Assembly: GCA_035548375.1 (NCBI GenBank)
Contig: DASZTG010000080.1
Coordinates: forward strand, 1-64,000
Direction of reading: 5' to 3'
DNA length: 64,000 nucleotides
Source: JACQAP01 sp035548375
Lineage (GTDB): Bacteria; Pseudomonadota; Gammaproteobacteria; Burkholderiales; JACQAP01
Made by a program: the position numbers and the translations under genes. Numbering within the stretch: the first letter of the stretch is position 1; every line of letters begins with the position of its first letter. Below, piece by piece: positions 50,397-59,637 of the stretch. Below the pieces are notes generated by a model that was given only the letters and a program-made list of their open reading frames with translations, was not told where the DNA came from and did no database searches.

Positions 50397-51392
50397 ATGC
50401 TAACGGAATCATCGAAATCGTCAAGCAGCACGACCGAGCCACGCCTTCTGGATAGGCTGCGAGGGGCCATCCGGCAGCGGCATTACAGCCGTCGCACCGA
50501 GGAAGCCTATGTCCACTGGACGAAGCGATACATCTATTTCCACGGTAAGCGGCACCCGTCCGAGATGGGCGAAACCGCCGTCACGGCGTTCCTGAACCAT
50601 CTCGCGACGGATCGAAATGTTGCGGCATCCACGCAGAATCAGGCACTTTCGGCGCTGTTGTTTCTTTACAAGGAAGCGCTCGGGGTCGAACTGGATTGGC
50701 TCGACGGCCTGGTGCGTGCAAAACGCCCGCAAAGAATGCCCGTGGTGCTTACGAAGGAGGAAGTGGACAAGCTCCTGCTTGCGCTCGACGGCACGGCACA
50801 TTTGATGGCCAGCTTGCTGTATGGGACCGGAATGCGATTGATGGAATGTCTGCGTTTGCGCGTGAAAGACGTGGATTTCGGATATGGCCAGATCCTCGTG
50901 CGCGACGGGAAGGGCGAAAAGGACAGGATTACGATGCTGCCGCAAAGCGTTACCCAATCATTGCAGGCGCAGTTGCGCAAGGCGCGGCAACTGCACGACA
51001 TGGACCTGGCCGAAGGCTATGGCGAGGTCCACCTGCCGTATGCCCTGTCCAGAAAATATCCACGCGCAGGTTTCGAGTGGGTCTGGCAGTACGTATTTCC
51101 TTCGAAGAATCGATCGGTGGATCCGGAAGACGGCGTGATCCGGCGGCACCATGTCGATGAATCGGTGCTGCAACGTGCCATCAAGCGGGCAACGACTGCC
51201 GCCGGCATCATGAAACCCGTGCATTGCCATACGCTGCGCCACTCCTTTGCCACGCATTTGTTGCAATCCGGCTACGACATACGGACTGTTCAGGAGCTTC
51301 TGGGGCATTCGGACGTTTCGACGACCATGATCTACACCCATGTGCTCAACCGCGGCGGTCGCGGCGTGCAAAGCCCGCTGGACGCGCGCTGA
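50397..51392 (+). CDS. intI: Integron integrase
   Basis: 331 residues, a tyrosine recombinase with the IntI-specific extra domain (LSRKYPRAGFEWVWQYVFPS). Catalytic residues R147 (GTGMRLMECLRLRV), H278 and R281 (HTLRHSFATHL), H304 (LLGHSDVS) and Y313 (MIYTHV). It inserts circular cassettes at attI and excises them at attC. ATG 50397 preceded by GGAG. Controlled by a LexA box. Read toward the core genome, away from the cassettes, as in typical integrons. All catalytic residues are intact, so it is probably active. Confidence 0.95.
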   Translation: MLTESSKSSSSTTEPRLLDRLRGAIRQRHYSRRTEEAYVHWTKRYIYFHGKRHPSEMGETAVTAFLNHLATDRNVAASTQNQALSALLFLYKEALGVELDWLDGLVRAKRPQRMPVVLTKEEVDKLLLALDGTAHLMASLLYGTGMRLMECLRLRVKDVDFGYGQILVRDGKGEKDRITMLPQSVTQSLQAQLRKARQLHDMDLAEGYGEVHLPYALSRKYPRAGFEWVWQYVFPSKNRSVDPEDGVIRRHHVDESVLQRAIKRATTAAGIMKPVHCHTLRHSFATHLLQSGYDIRTVQELLGHSDVSTTMIYTHVLNRGGRGVQSPLDAR

Positions 51393-51407
51393 CCGATCTT
51401 TCCCAAG

Positions 51408-54400
51408 CTACCAGGTATCGACGAACGGGTGCTTCTTGCCTTCCCTGGGCGCTTTCGGTGGCAGCGAGCGCAACCCGGCCATGACCCAGGCGCGCGTGTC
51501 CGCGGGATCGATGACGTCGTCGATTTCGAACAGCGTTGCAGTATGGAGCGCCTTGCCGCGCTCGTAGGCCTGGGCGACCATCTTGTCGAATAGCGCCTTG
51601 CGCTCGGCAGGGTCGGTGACGGCTTCCAGTTCCTTGCGGAAGCCGAGCTTGACCGAGCCTTCGAGATTCATCGGCCCGAATTCGCCGGTCGGCCACGCCA
51701 CCGAGAACATCGGCAAGTGGAAGCTGCCGCCGACCATGCCCTGGGAGCCCAGGCCGTAGGCCTTGCGCATGACCACCGAGAAAATCGGCACGGTCATATT
51801 CGCGCCCGCGACGTAAAGCCGGCAGCAGTGGCGCACGAGCGCCGTGCGCTCCGCCTCCGGCCCGACCATGTTGCCCGGCGTGTCGCATAGGGACAGCACC
51901 GGGATGTCGAAGGCATCGCATAGTTGCAGGAAGCGCGCAGCCTTGTCGGCCGCGTCGGCGTCGATCGCGCCACCCAGCACCATCGGATTGTTTGCAACCA
52001 GGCCGAGCGGACGGCCTTCGATGCGAATGAAAGCCGTGATCATCGCGGTACCGAAATCGCGGCGCAGCTCGAGCACGGAATCTTCGTCGGCGACGAGATC
52101 GATGATCTTGCGCACGTCGTACACGCGCAGCCTGTTTTCCGGAATCGCATGGCGCAGCCCGCGCTGGTCGGCGCACCTCCATTCGCCGACCGCGCCCTGG
52201 AAATAGGACAAGTACTTCTTCGCCGTGCGCACCGCTTCGGCTTCGTCCGCCACGACGATGTCGATGACGCCGTTGCGCCGCTGCACGGACGTCGGGCCGA
52301 CCTCGTCGGGATGGAACACGCCGAGGCCGCCGCCTTCGATCATCGCCGGCCCGCCCATGCCGAGCGACGTCTTCTCGGTGGCGATGATCACATCGCAGCA
52401 GCCCGCCACCACCGCATTGCCCGCGAAGCAGCGGCCGGCAACGACGCCCACCATAGGCACCAGGCCGCTCAGCTTGGCAAGCAGGGTGAAGGCCTTGAGG
52501 TCAAGCCAGCCCGCGACGATCTCATCGACGTCGCCGGGCCGGCCGCCGCCGCCCTCGGCGAAGACGACGAGCGGCAGGCGCCACTGCGCCGCCAGCTCGA
52601 ACATGCGGTCTTTCTTCTTGTGGTTCTTCGCGCCCTGCGTGCCGGCGAGCACGGTGTAGTCGTAGGACATGGCAACGCAGCGCGCGTCCGCATCCGGGAA
52701 CAGGTCGCCGTTCACGCGGCCGATGCCCATCACCAGTCCGTCAGCCGGCGTCCTCGCCATCAGGTCTTCCATCGTGCGACGCGTGCGCTGCGCGGCGACC
52801 GTGAACGCCCCGTATTCATGGAAGCTGCCGGCATCGCACAGTTCGGCGATGTTCTCGCGCGCGGTGCGCAAGCCCAGCTTGTGGCGCTTCTCGACGACGT
52901 CGGGCCGCGCGGCGTCCAGCGTAAGCGCGCGTCGGCGTTGCAATTCCGCGAGGTCGGCGCGCACATGGTCCGGGTCCACGGTTTTTCCCGCGTCGACGGC
53001 GCTGGCCTGGTCCTCGGCCGCGTCGACGACGACCAGCACCGCACCTTCGACCAAGGTCTGGTCCGGCTCCGCGCGAACTTCGCGCACCGTGCCGGCCACC
53101 GAGGCTGCGATCACGTGCTCCATCTTCATGGCATCCATGACCGCCACCTGCTGGCCGCGCCGGATCGCGTCGCCCGGCGCAACGTCGATGCTCACGATCG
53201 TGCCGGTGATCGACGCCACGATTGCCTGCATGCCCTCGGGAAGCATCGGCTCATCCGCGATCGGGGATGACGCTTCGCGCTTGCCATGGCTCAGGATGGC
53301 CAGCGGATCGCTGGTATCGACGCGTGCCGCCGCAACGCCAGCGGCGGCAGCTTCGCCATACAGGCGCCGATGCGACGCCGGCGCGCATAGCACCGACAGC
53401 TTTTCCTCGATCAATCCGGTATGCCACTGCCCTGCCGTGAACTCCGGCAGCGACAGCAAGTTCAGCAGGAAATCCCGATTGCTGGACACGCCCGCGATGC
53501 GAAATTCCGCCAGCGCGCGCCGCGCCTTTGCCGAAACCGCTTCCAGCCCACCGGAATGCGCATGCACGATGACTTTCGCCAGCAGCGAATCGAAGCGCGG
53601 ATTCACGCGAAAGCCGGTGTGCCCGCAGGTATCAACGCGCACGCCCGGGCCTGCCGGCGGATCGAACGCTTCGACCACGCCGGCCGCGGGGCGGACGACG
53701 CCGTCGGCGGACAGGGTTTCCGCGTTGATGCGCAACTCCATCGCCATGCCGCGCGGCGACGGCACGTGATCCGCATCCAGCCCGAGCAGCCGCAGGGTGC
53801 GACCGCTCGCGATGTCGAACTGCGTGCGCACGAGGTCGATGCCGGTGATTTCCTCGGTGACGGTGTGCTCGACCTGCAGGCGCGGATTGGTCTCGATGAA
53901 TGCGAAGCCGTGGCCGGCCGTGGCTTCCTGCTCGACCAGGAACTCGAAGGTCGCGAGGCTGCGCAGCTTCACCGAAGCGGCCATGCGCAGCGACGCGTCG
54001 ATCAGCCGCCGGCGCATTTCGGCCGACAACCCCGGCGCGGGCGCGATCTCGATGAGCTTCTGGCGATTGCGCTGCAGGCTGCATTCGCGCTCCCACAGGT
54101 GCGAAACGTCGCCGGTGCCGTCGCCGATGACCTGCACTTCGATGTGCCTGGCCTTCGGATAGAACTTCTCGACGTAGACGTCGCCGTTGCCGAACGCCTG
54201 CAACGCTTCCGACTGGCAACGCTCGTAGGCTGCATCGAGCTCGGCAAAAGTGTCCACGCGGCGCATGCCGCGCCCGCCACCGCCGGCGATGGCCTTGATC
54301 ATGATCGCGCCGTTTCCCCCGAGCGATTGGAGGAAGCGGCGCGCCGTGTCCAGCGAGGTCGCGCCCTCGGTGCCGGGCAGGATGGGAACGTCGCTGTCCG

Positions 54401-54770
54401 AAGCAATCGCGCGCGCCTTCGCCTTGTCGCCGAAGGCTTCCAGCACCTCGGGCGTCGGGCCGATGAAGCGCAGGCCGGCTTCCGCGCAGCGGCGCGCAAA
54501 TCCGGCGTTCTCGCTCAGGAATCCGTAACCCGGGTGCACCGCATCGCAGCCGGCCTCCAGCGCGACGCGCACGATTTGTTCCGCATCGAGGTAGGCGGCC
54601 GGTCCTTTTCCCGAGAGCCTGTGCGCCACGTCCGTTTTCTTCGCATGGTCCGCCAGCTCGTCGTCTTCGGAGTAAACGGCATGCGAACGAATGCCCGCCT
54701 CGGCGGCGCTGCGCGCGATGCGGACGGCGATTTCGCCGCGATTGGCGATCAGGAGGTTACGGATTGGCAT
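51408..54770 (-). CDS. Fused acyl-CoA carboxylase (biotin carboxylase - BCCP - carboxyltransferase)
   Basis: 1120 residues. Biotin carboxylase (1-450; ATP-grasp MIKAIAGGGGRGM), a biotinyl domain with the biotin lysine at K549 (DAMKMEH), and the carboxyltransferase (about 600-1120; GVVAGRCFAGNAVVAGCCDVI, NNPMVLGGAIDADAADK). It is similar to single-chain acetyl-/propionyl-CoA type carboxylases rather than separated AccA-D. Last gene of a three-gene operon with a CaiB CoA-transferase and an amidohydrolase; likely carboxylates a short acyl-CoA from their pathway. Its 3' end is 16 bp from intI. Confidence 0.9.
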   Translation of the reverse strand: MPIRNLLIANRGEIAVRIARSAAEAGIRSHAVYSEDDELADHAKKTDVAHRLSGKGPAAYLDAEQIVRVALEAGCDAVHPGYGFLSENAGFARRCAEAGLRFIGPTPEVLEAFGDKAKARAIASDSDVPILPGTEGATSLDTARRFLQSLGGNGAIMIKAIAGGGGRGMRRVDTFAELDAAYERCQSEALQAFGNGDVYVEKFYPKARHIEVQVIGDGTGDVSHLWERECSLQRNRQKLIEIAPAPGLSAEMRRRLIDASLRMAASVKLRSLATFEFLVEQEATAGHGFAFIETNPRLQVEHTVTEEITGIDLVRTQFDIASGRTLRLLGLDADHVPSPRGMAMELRINAETLSADGVVRPAAGVVEAFDPPAGPGVRVDTCGHTGFRVNPRFDSLLAKVIVHAHSGGLEAVSAKARRALAEFRIAGVSSNRDFLLNLLSLPEFTAGQWHTGLIEEKLSVLCAPASHRRLYGEAAAAGVAAARVDTSDPLAILSHGKREASSPIADEPMLPEGMQAIVASITGTIVSIDVAPGDAIRRGQQVAVMDAMKMEHVIAASVAGTVREVRAEPDQTLVEGAVLVVVDAAEDQASAVDAGKTVDPDHVRADLAELQRRRALTLDAARPDVVEKRHKLGLRTARENIAELCDAGSFHEYGAFTVAAQRTRRTMEDLMARTPADGLVMGIGRVNGDLFPDADARCVAMSYDYTVLAGTQGAKNHKKKDRMFELAAQWRLPLVVFAEGGGGRPGDVDEIVAGWLDLKAFTLLAKLSGLVPMVGVVAGRCFAGNAVVAGCCDVIIATEKTSLGMGGPAMIEGGGLGVFHPDEVGPTSVQRRNGVIDIVVADEAEAVRTAKKYLSYFQGAVGEWRCADQRGLRHAIPENRLRVYDVRKIIDLVADEDSVLELRRDFGTAMITAFIRIEGRPLGLVANNPMVLGGAIDADAADKAARFLQLCDAFDIPVLSLCDTPGNMVGPEAERTALVRHCCRLYVAGANMTVPIFSVVMRKAYGLGSQGMVGGSFHLPMFSVAWPTGEFGPMNLEGSVKLGFRKELEAVTDPAERKALFDKMVAQAYERGKALHTATLFEIDDVIDPADTRAWVMAGLRSLPPKAPREGKKHPFVDTW

Positions 54771-54803
54771 GGCATCACGCGTGCATGGAAAACCTTGGAT
54801 CTT

Positions 54804-56018
54804 TCAGGCGGCGCCGCTGCCTCGCAGCTTGTCGACCTGGTCCGGCGTCATGGCGAGCCATTCGTCCAGGACTGCATTCGTATGCTCGCCCAGCATCGGC
54901 GGCGGATGGCGCAGTTGCATCGGCGAATCGCCGAAGCGCACCGAGAATCCCTGCATCGGGATTGTCCCCGCCTTCGGATGCTCCATGTTCAGGATCTGGC
55001 CGCGATGCGCGAGATGAGGATGGGCAACGAGATCGGATACGGATGCGACTTTCGCCGACGGCACGCCGATCGCATGCAACGCCTGCAGCAGCTCTTCCGC
55101 GGTCAAGGTCATCGTCCACGCGGTGATGAGTTTTTCCAGTTCGTCGACGTTTTCCATGCGCGCGGTGTTATCGCGGAAGCGGGCTTCCTGAGCGATCTCG
55201 GCCCGTCCCATGGCCTTGGCCAGTGCCTGGAACATCGGCTCGCCGGTCGTGACCAGGTGGACCCACGCGCCGTCGCGCGTCGGGAAAGTATTGGCCGGCG
55301 CGCCGTAGCGATCGCGATTGCCCCGGCGCGTCATCGCGCGGCCGAGCAGCATCTGCTCCGGGATCGCCGTCATCAACATGGACATCGCCGAATCCAGCAG
55401 CGCCACGTCGACGACCTGGCCCACGCCGGTGCGTTCCCGCGCCTGCAGCGCGCCCAGCGTGCCGATGGTGGCGTACAGGCCGGTCGAGTAATCGACGACA
55501 TAAGTGCCGGCCATGGTCGGGCGCCCATCCGGCTCGCCGGTGATTTCCATGATGCCGCTCATGGTCTGCGCGATCACGTCGAAGCATGGCTTGCGCGATA
55601 GCGGACCGCTCTGGCCGAAGCCAGAAATGCGCGTGACGATGAGGCGAGGGTTCAGCGCCTTCAAGGTCGCTTCGTCGAGGCCCATTTTTTCCAATGTGCC
55701 GGGCACGAAGTTCTCGACCAGCACGTCGGCCTTCTCCAGCAGGCTGCGCAGGACTTCCTTGCCGGCGTCAGAGCGCAGGTCGAGCGTGACACTGCGCTTG
55801 TTGCGATTGAAGACCATCGTGTACAGGCTCTCGCCCTCGATGAACGGGGCGAACGTGCGACTCATCTCGCCGCGCCCCGGCGGCTCGACCTTGACGACGT
55901 CGGCGCCCATGTCGCCGAGCAGCATCGCGCAGTACGGTCCGGCAATGAAGCGCGAGAGGTCGACGACCTTGATGCCGTCGAGCGCGCCTTGTTTTTGGTT
56001 TTGTGCTGACATGGTCAT
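54804..56018 (-). CDS. CaiB/BaiF family III CoA-transferase
   Basis: 404 residues. The family signature LSRFIAGPYCAMLLGDMGADVVKVEPP is complete; the catalytic Asp region follows (NRNKRSVTLDLRSDAGKEVL). Transfers CoA between organic acids. ATG at 56018 or 56012; no strong ribosome site. It lies between the amidohydrolase and the carboxylase on the same strand, and probably makes the carboxylase's acyl-CoA substrate. Upstream lies repeat locus B. Confidence 0.9.
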   Translation of the reverse strand: MTMSAQNQKQGALDGIKVVDLSRFIAGPYCAMLLGDMGADVVKVEPPGRGEMSRTFAPFIEGESLYTMVFNRNKRSVTLDLRSDAGKEVLRSLLEKADVLVENFVPGTLEKMGLDEATLKALNPRLIVTRISGFGQSGPLSRKPCFDVIAQTMSGIMEITGEPDGRPTMAGTYVVDYSTGLYATIGTLGALQARERTGVGQVVDVALLDSAMSMLMTAIPEQMLLGRAMTRRGNRDRYGAPANTFPTRDGAWVHLVTTGEPMFQALAKAMGRAEIAQEARFRDNTARMENVDELEKLITAWTMTLTAEELLQALHAIGVPSAKVASVSDLVAHPHLAHRGQILNMEHPKAGTIPMQGFSVRFGDSPMQLRHPPPMLGEHTNAVLDEWLAMTPDQVDKLRGSGAA

Positions 56019-56042
56019 CTAAACATCTAGAACTATGTTCTG

Positions 56043-56229
56043 ACCACGGAAAACACGGAGGGCACGGAGAAAGGCAAAAAAAGAAAAATAAAAATGGAAA
56101 TCGCGGGAAAATTCGAATGCATTAACTGTATTCGTGGTACCAAATATTCCAGCAGCCGAAAAATGGATCCACTGTCTAATTATGTCTCTCCAGGTTTTCT
56201 CCGTGCATCTCCGTGTTCTCCGTGGTGAG
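56043..56229. repeat. Inverted repeat locus B (CACGGAG type) between operon genes
   Basis: The left arm (56043-56072) reads ACCACGGAAAACACGGAG then GCACGGAGAAA. The right arm (56195-56229) carries CTCCGTGTTCTCCGTGGT, the reverse complement type, plus TTCTCCGTGCATCTC. The centre (about 120 nt) is AT-rich with an A-run (56075-56098). It is the same family as locus A at 25274-25432, 31 kb away, with matching arms but unrelated centre. Confidence 0.82.
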
Positions 56230-56237
56230 AAATCGTT

Positions 56238-57914
56238 TTAGGAAGCAAACTCGCGCAACACCTTGCCTGCCCGCGGCGCGTTGGGCAGAAGCCCGTTCGC
56301 ATCCACCATTTTCTTGCCGTTGACCCAGACGCCGCGCACGCCGGTCGCCGGCGTGGTCAGGCGCGAAGCGCCCGCCGGCAGGTCGAACACGCGCTTCGAG
56401 GCGCCGCGGCCCACGGTCTTCGGGTCGAACAGCAGGAGGTCGGCCTGCATGCCGGCGCGTATGCGCCCGCGATCGCGAATGCCGAACAGGTCGGCGGGAT
56501 CGGCGGTGAGCTTGCGCACGGCCTCCTCGATGGGCATCTCCTTGCGCCCGCGCACCCAGTGGCCGAGCACGTGCAGGCCGAATCCGGCATCGCACAGGAA
56601 GGTCAGGTGAGCGCCGGCGTCCGAAAGCGACACCAGGGCGTTCTCGTCGCGCATCATGCGACCCACCGCATCCTCGTCGGAATTGAGCAAGGTGGCGGTG
56701 AACATCGTGTTCAGGTCCTCCGCAAGCGCCAGGTCGAGCATGAAGTCCACGGGATGCTGGCCGGCGGCGGCGGAAAGCGCGCCGATCGACTTGCCTTCAT
56801 ATCCGGCATGCTTCGCGTCCGCGACCTGGGCGACGAAAGCCTTTTCCCATTCACCGGTGAACATGCGGCGGCTGCGCTCCATGAGCTCGGCCTTCAGCCG
56901 CTCGCGCAGCGCCGGGTCCGCCAGCGCCGCCTTGAAGGATTTCGGATCCATGCTCATCAGCGGCTGCCAGGCACGCAGGCCTTCGAACACATAGGGCTCG
57001 TGCAGCGTGAATTCGAAATTGAGCGGGCATGGCGACACGGCGCCGAACATGCGCCGGCCGCGCTTGCGCGCGTCGGCGATCTGCGCCAGGTCGTCGAAGG
57101 TTGCTTCCGGCGTGAGGTTCGAATGCAGCAATGCCGCCACCAGGTAGGGACGATCCGCGGCCGCGCAAAGATTTTCGATCCACGGCACCGGCGTGTCCGC
57201 GCCCTTGGTCATCATCAGCAGGCCCTTGCCGTGGTCGCGCAAGACACCGGACAGCGTGGTCATCTCGTGGTCGTCGGCCAGGCGCGACGGCATCGGGATG
57301 CCGGCTTCGCCGTTATGCTGCCCCGAGCGCGTGGTGGAAAACCCGCAGGCGCCCGCCTCCATCGCTTCGGAAACGATCGCGCGCATTTGCGTGACCTCGT
57401 CGGCGGTGGCCGCGCGCCTGGGCGCGTCGCCTCGCATGACGAAGCTGCGCACACCGGAATGCCCGACGAAGCACGCGACGTTCGGACCGACGCCTTTTTT
57501 CTCGATCATGTCGAGATACTGGGGAAAGGATTCGAAGCCCCAGTCGATGCCGGCGCGCAGCGCGTCGATCGACATGCCCTCGACGTGCGTGAGGTTGCGC
57601 ATGACCAGATCGCGATCCGCCGGCCGGCACGGCGCGATCGTGAAGCCGCAATTGCCCATGATGACGGTGGTGACGCCGAGCGCCGGCGACGGATTCGCGA
57701 ACGGATCCCAGGTGATCTGGGCATCGTAGTGGGTATGCGTATCGATGATGCCGGGCATCAACGCCAGTCCCGCGGCGTCGATGCGTTCGCGGGCTTCGCC
57801 TTTTATTTCGCCGACTTCGGCAATGCGGTCGCCCTGCACGGCAACGTCTCCGCGCCGCGGCGCGCCGCCGGAACCGTCGTAAATGGTCGCGTTTTCAATG
57901 ACGAGATCTTGCAT
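56238..57914 (-). CDS. N-acyl-D-amino-acid deacylase-type amidohydrolase
   Basis: 558 residues of the D-aminoacylase / amidohydrolase family. Metal-binding site PGIIDTHTHYDAQITWDP, CFVGHSGVR, and Asp in SLSDAGAHLTFL are visible; the C-terminal LLLFDPKTVG and GVRGVWVNGKKM close the small barrel domain. Cleaves an acyl-amide. ATG 57914 follows GGAGG. First gene of the operon; divergent from the DUF547 gene. Substrate unknown, not necessarily a D-amino acid derivative. Confidence 0.88.
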   Translation of the reverse strand: MQDLVIENATIYDGSGGAPRRGDVAVQGDRIAEVGEIKGEARERIDAAGLALMPGIIDTHTHYDAQITWDPFANPSPALGVTTVIMGNCGFTIAPCRPADRDLVMRNLTHVEGMSIDALRAGIDWGFESFPQYLDMIEKKGVGPNVACFVGHSGVRSFVMRGDAPRRAATADEVTQMRAIVSEAMEAGACGFSTTRSGQHNGEAGIPMPSRLADDHEMTTLSGVLRDHGKGLLMMTKGADTPVPWIENLCAAADRPYLVAALLHSNLTPEATFDDLAQIADARKRGRRMFGAVSPCPLNFEFTLHEPYVFEGLRAWQPLMSMDPKSFKAALADPALRERLKAELMERSRRMFTGEWEKAFVAQVADAKHAGYEGKSIGALSAAAGQHPVDFMLDLALAEDLNTMFTATLLNSDEDAVGRMMRDENALVSLSDAGAHLTFLCDAGFGLHVLGHWVRGRKEMPIEEAVRKLTADPADLFGIRDRGRIRAGMQADLLLFDPKTVGRGASKRVFDLPAGASRLTTPATGVRGVWVNGKKMVDANGLLPNAPRAGKVLREFAS

Positions 57915-58116
57915 GATTCCTCCGGAACGCCGCGCACCGGCCGGCATCCGGCGCAGCGCTGCAATATCGTTTGGCGCCTATAGGGGGCGCCGTTTGTCGC
58001 TAAAGTTTAACATCGGCATGCGCAATCCCTGCATCGACCCGGCATCGCCACCGGGTGCCGCCGCACCGGCATGATGATCCAGGAGCAGCATCGCAATTGC
58101 GCGGCGCCGCCGTAAA

Positions 58117-58917
58117 ATGCGCCTCATGAAAAAATTCCTGCTGGCGATTTTTCTGCTGCTTCCTGGCCTGGCCCAGGCGGCGTTCGACCAGACCCACGCG
58201 CAGTGGGACGCACTCACGCACCGCCACGTCGTGCCGACTTCCTACGGCTACGCATCCCAGGTCGACTATAAGGGTTTCCAGGCCGATCGCGCGGCGCTCA
58301 AGGCTTATCTCGACGGCCTCTCCGCGGTCACGCCGGCAGAATACGAAGGCTGGACCAGGCCGCAGAAGCTCGCATTCCTGATCAATGCCTACAACGCCTT
58401 TACCGTCGAGCTGGTCCTGACCGCCTATCCCGAGCTCAAGTCGATCAAGGATCTCGGCTCCTTCCTGCGCAGTCCGTGGAAAAAGACGTTCTTCTCGCTG
58501 CTGGGGAAGGAGCACAGCCTCGACGACATCGAGCAGGAGATGATCCGCGCCCCCGGCGCTTTCGACGACGCCCGCATCCACATGGCGCTGAACAAGGCGT
58601 CGGCCGGTTCCCCGGCGCTGCGCAAGGAGGCGTTCGTCGCCGACAAGCTGGATGCGCAGCTCGAGGATGGCGTGCAGCGCTTCCTTTCCGACCGCAGCCG
58701 CAACCGGTTCGACGCGCAGACCCGCAAGCTCGAGGTCTCGAAGCTCTTCGACTGGTCCGCCAAGGATTTTGCAGCCCGCGCCGGATCCGTCGAGGCCTGG
58801 CTCGCGAAATACTCGGACCGGCTGGGCGACAACCTCGGCCAGCGGCAGGCGATCCGCAACAAGCAGGCAAAGGTCGAATATCTCGACTACGACTGGTCCC
58901 TGAACGACAGGCGCTGA
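58117..58917 (+). CDS. DUF547 family exported protein
   Basis: 266 residues. Signal peptide (KFLLAIFLLLPGLAQA) followed by a DUF547 domain (LAFLINAYNAFTVELVLTAYP; HMALNKASAGSP, with Cys replaced by Lys-Ala in the usual HCAL-type motif; LDAQLEDGVQRFL). The function is unknown; such proteins are often near redox and oxygenase genes. ATG 58117 or 58126 (MKKF). Confidence 0.85.
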   Translation: MRLMKKFLLAIFLLLPGLAQAAFDQTHAQWDALTHRHVVPTSYGYASQVDYKGFQADRAALKAYLDGLSAVTPAEYEGWTRPQKLAFLINAYNAFTVELVLTAYPELKSIKDLGSFLRSPWKKTFFSLLGKEHSLDDIEQEMIRAPGAFDDARIHMALNKASAGSPALRKEAFVADKLDAQLEDGVQRFLSDRSRNRFDAQTRKLEVSKLFDWSAKDFAARAGSVEAWLAKYSDRLGDNLGQRQAIRNKQAKVEYLDYDWSLNDRR

Positions 58918-59109
58918 GGATTCCGCGGCGCAACGTCCTGCCGCGGCAACCGGCCCGGCGATCCGCGGGCGGGGCCGACAGCTATGGGGCGATGACGCGG
59001 GGATGCGGGGCGTTGCCGTAGCGCGCTCCACTTCACCGGAGCCGATTTACGATTTACCATGCGCATTCCCTTGTTCGATGTCAGCCGCGCCATGGCGCGG
59101 TCCAGAGCC

Positions 59110-59424
59110 ATGGCACGCTTCGTCATCACCGTCGATTTCACCTTGCAGACCGGTACGCTGGAACCCTTCCTGCGGCTCATCAAGGAAAACGCCCACAAGT
59201 CGCTGACCGACGAACCCGGCTGCGACCGGTTCGACGTCCTCATCGAGAAGGGTTCGCCGGACCACATCGTCCTCTACGAAATCTACAAGGACCGCGCAGC
59301 CTTCGATTTCCACCTGAAGTCGCGCCACTTCGCGGAATTCAATGCCGCCTCGCAGCGCTATGTGCGGGACAAGAAGATCGTCGAGTACGAATACTCGAAC
59401 GACGGCGAAAAGAACAGGGACTGA
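59110..59424 (+). CDS. Antibiotic biosynthesis monooxygenase (ABM) domain protein
   Basis: 104 residues from the ATG at 59110 (in-frame ATGs at 59059 and 59092 also exist; the family usually starts just before FVITVDF). The ABM ferredoxin-like fold is visible: LRLIKENAHKSLTDEPGCDRFDVLIEKG; LYEIYKDRAAFDFHLKSRHF. Members are small cofactorless quinol monooxygenases. Follows DUF547 in the same direction. Confidence 0.83.
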   Translation: MARFVITVDFTLQTGTLEPFLRLIKENAHKSLTDEPGCDRFDVLIEKGSPDHIVLYEIYKDRAAFDFHLKSRHFAEFNAASQRYVRDKKIVEYEYSNDGEKNRD

Positions 59425-59526
59425 CGCCGCGCGCCCGCCGGAGCTTTCTATGGGCGCGGCATTCCCGGTACAATCGGCACGAATGGCGCGCTTTCATGTT
59501 CGCGCCGGCAAACCTGGAGGTGTTGG

Positions 59527-59604
59527 ATGTCGTTGCTCGATATGATGATGATCGGCGGGGTCATCCTGCTGGTCGTGCTGATCGTCTTGCGCAAGAAGGT
59601 TTGA
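59527..59604 (+). CDS. 25-residue single-helix membrane microprotein
   Basis: A strong GGAGG lies 6 nt before ATG 59527. The 25-codon frame codes MSLLDMMMIGGVILLVVLIV plus LRKKV: one hydrophobic helix with a basic C-terminus, typical of small bacterial membrane proteins with a positive-inside rule. It ends 15 bp before a GC-rich hairpin and is not an obvious leader peptide. No homologous family recalled. Too short for usual gene callers. Confidence 0.6.
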   Translation: MSLLDMMMIGGVILLVVLIVLRKKV

Positions 59605-59619
59605 GCCCATCGTGATCCG

Positions 59620-59637
59620 GCCCGGCAAATGCCGGGC
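59620..59637. terminator. Hairpin GCCCGGC-AAAT-GCCGGGC
   Basis: A perfect 7-base stem with a 4-base loop between the microprotein and the 3' end of the KDG kinase gene. No U-tract follows on either strand, so it would be a weak terminator or a transcript-end stabiliser for the convergent transcripts. Confidence 0.45.

Larger units (their letters stand above)
45529..51392 (-). mobile_element. Chromosomal-type integron: intI, attI and at least eight gene cassettes
   Basis: Integrase intI (50397-51392, +), a LexA-controlled promoter region, attI core site (50225-50231) and a leftward array of eight cassettes each ending in an attC. All cassette genes lie on the minus strand, so a Pc promoter in the intI-attI interval would transcribe them. 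In cassettes 1-8 the first half-site of the cassette is complementary to the first box of its own attC. attC lengths vary from 66 to 132 bp, more like environmental or mobile arrays than the uniform sites of Vibrio superintegrons. No resistance gene was recognised. Confidence 0.93.

Noticed and set aside
53421..55601. 726-codon open frame on the plus strand
   Set aside because: Antisense of the carboxylase and CoA-transferase genes; a by-product of high GC.
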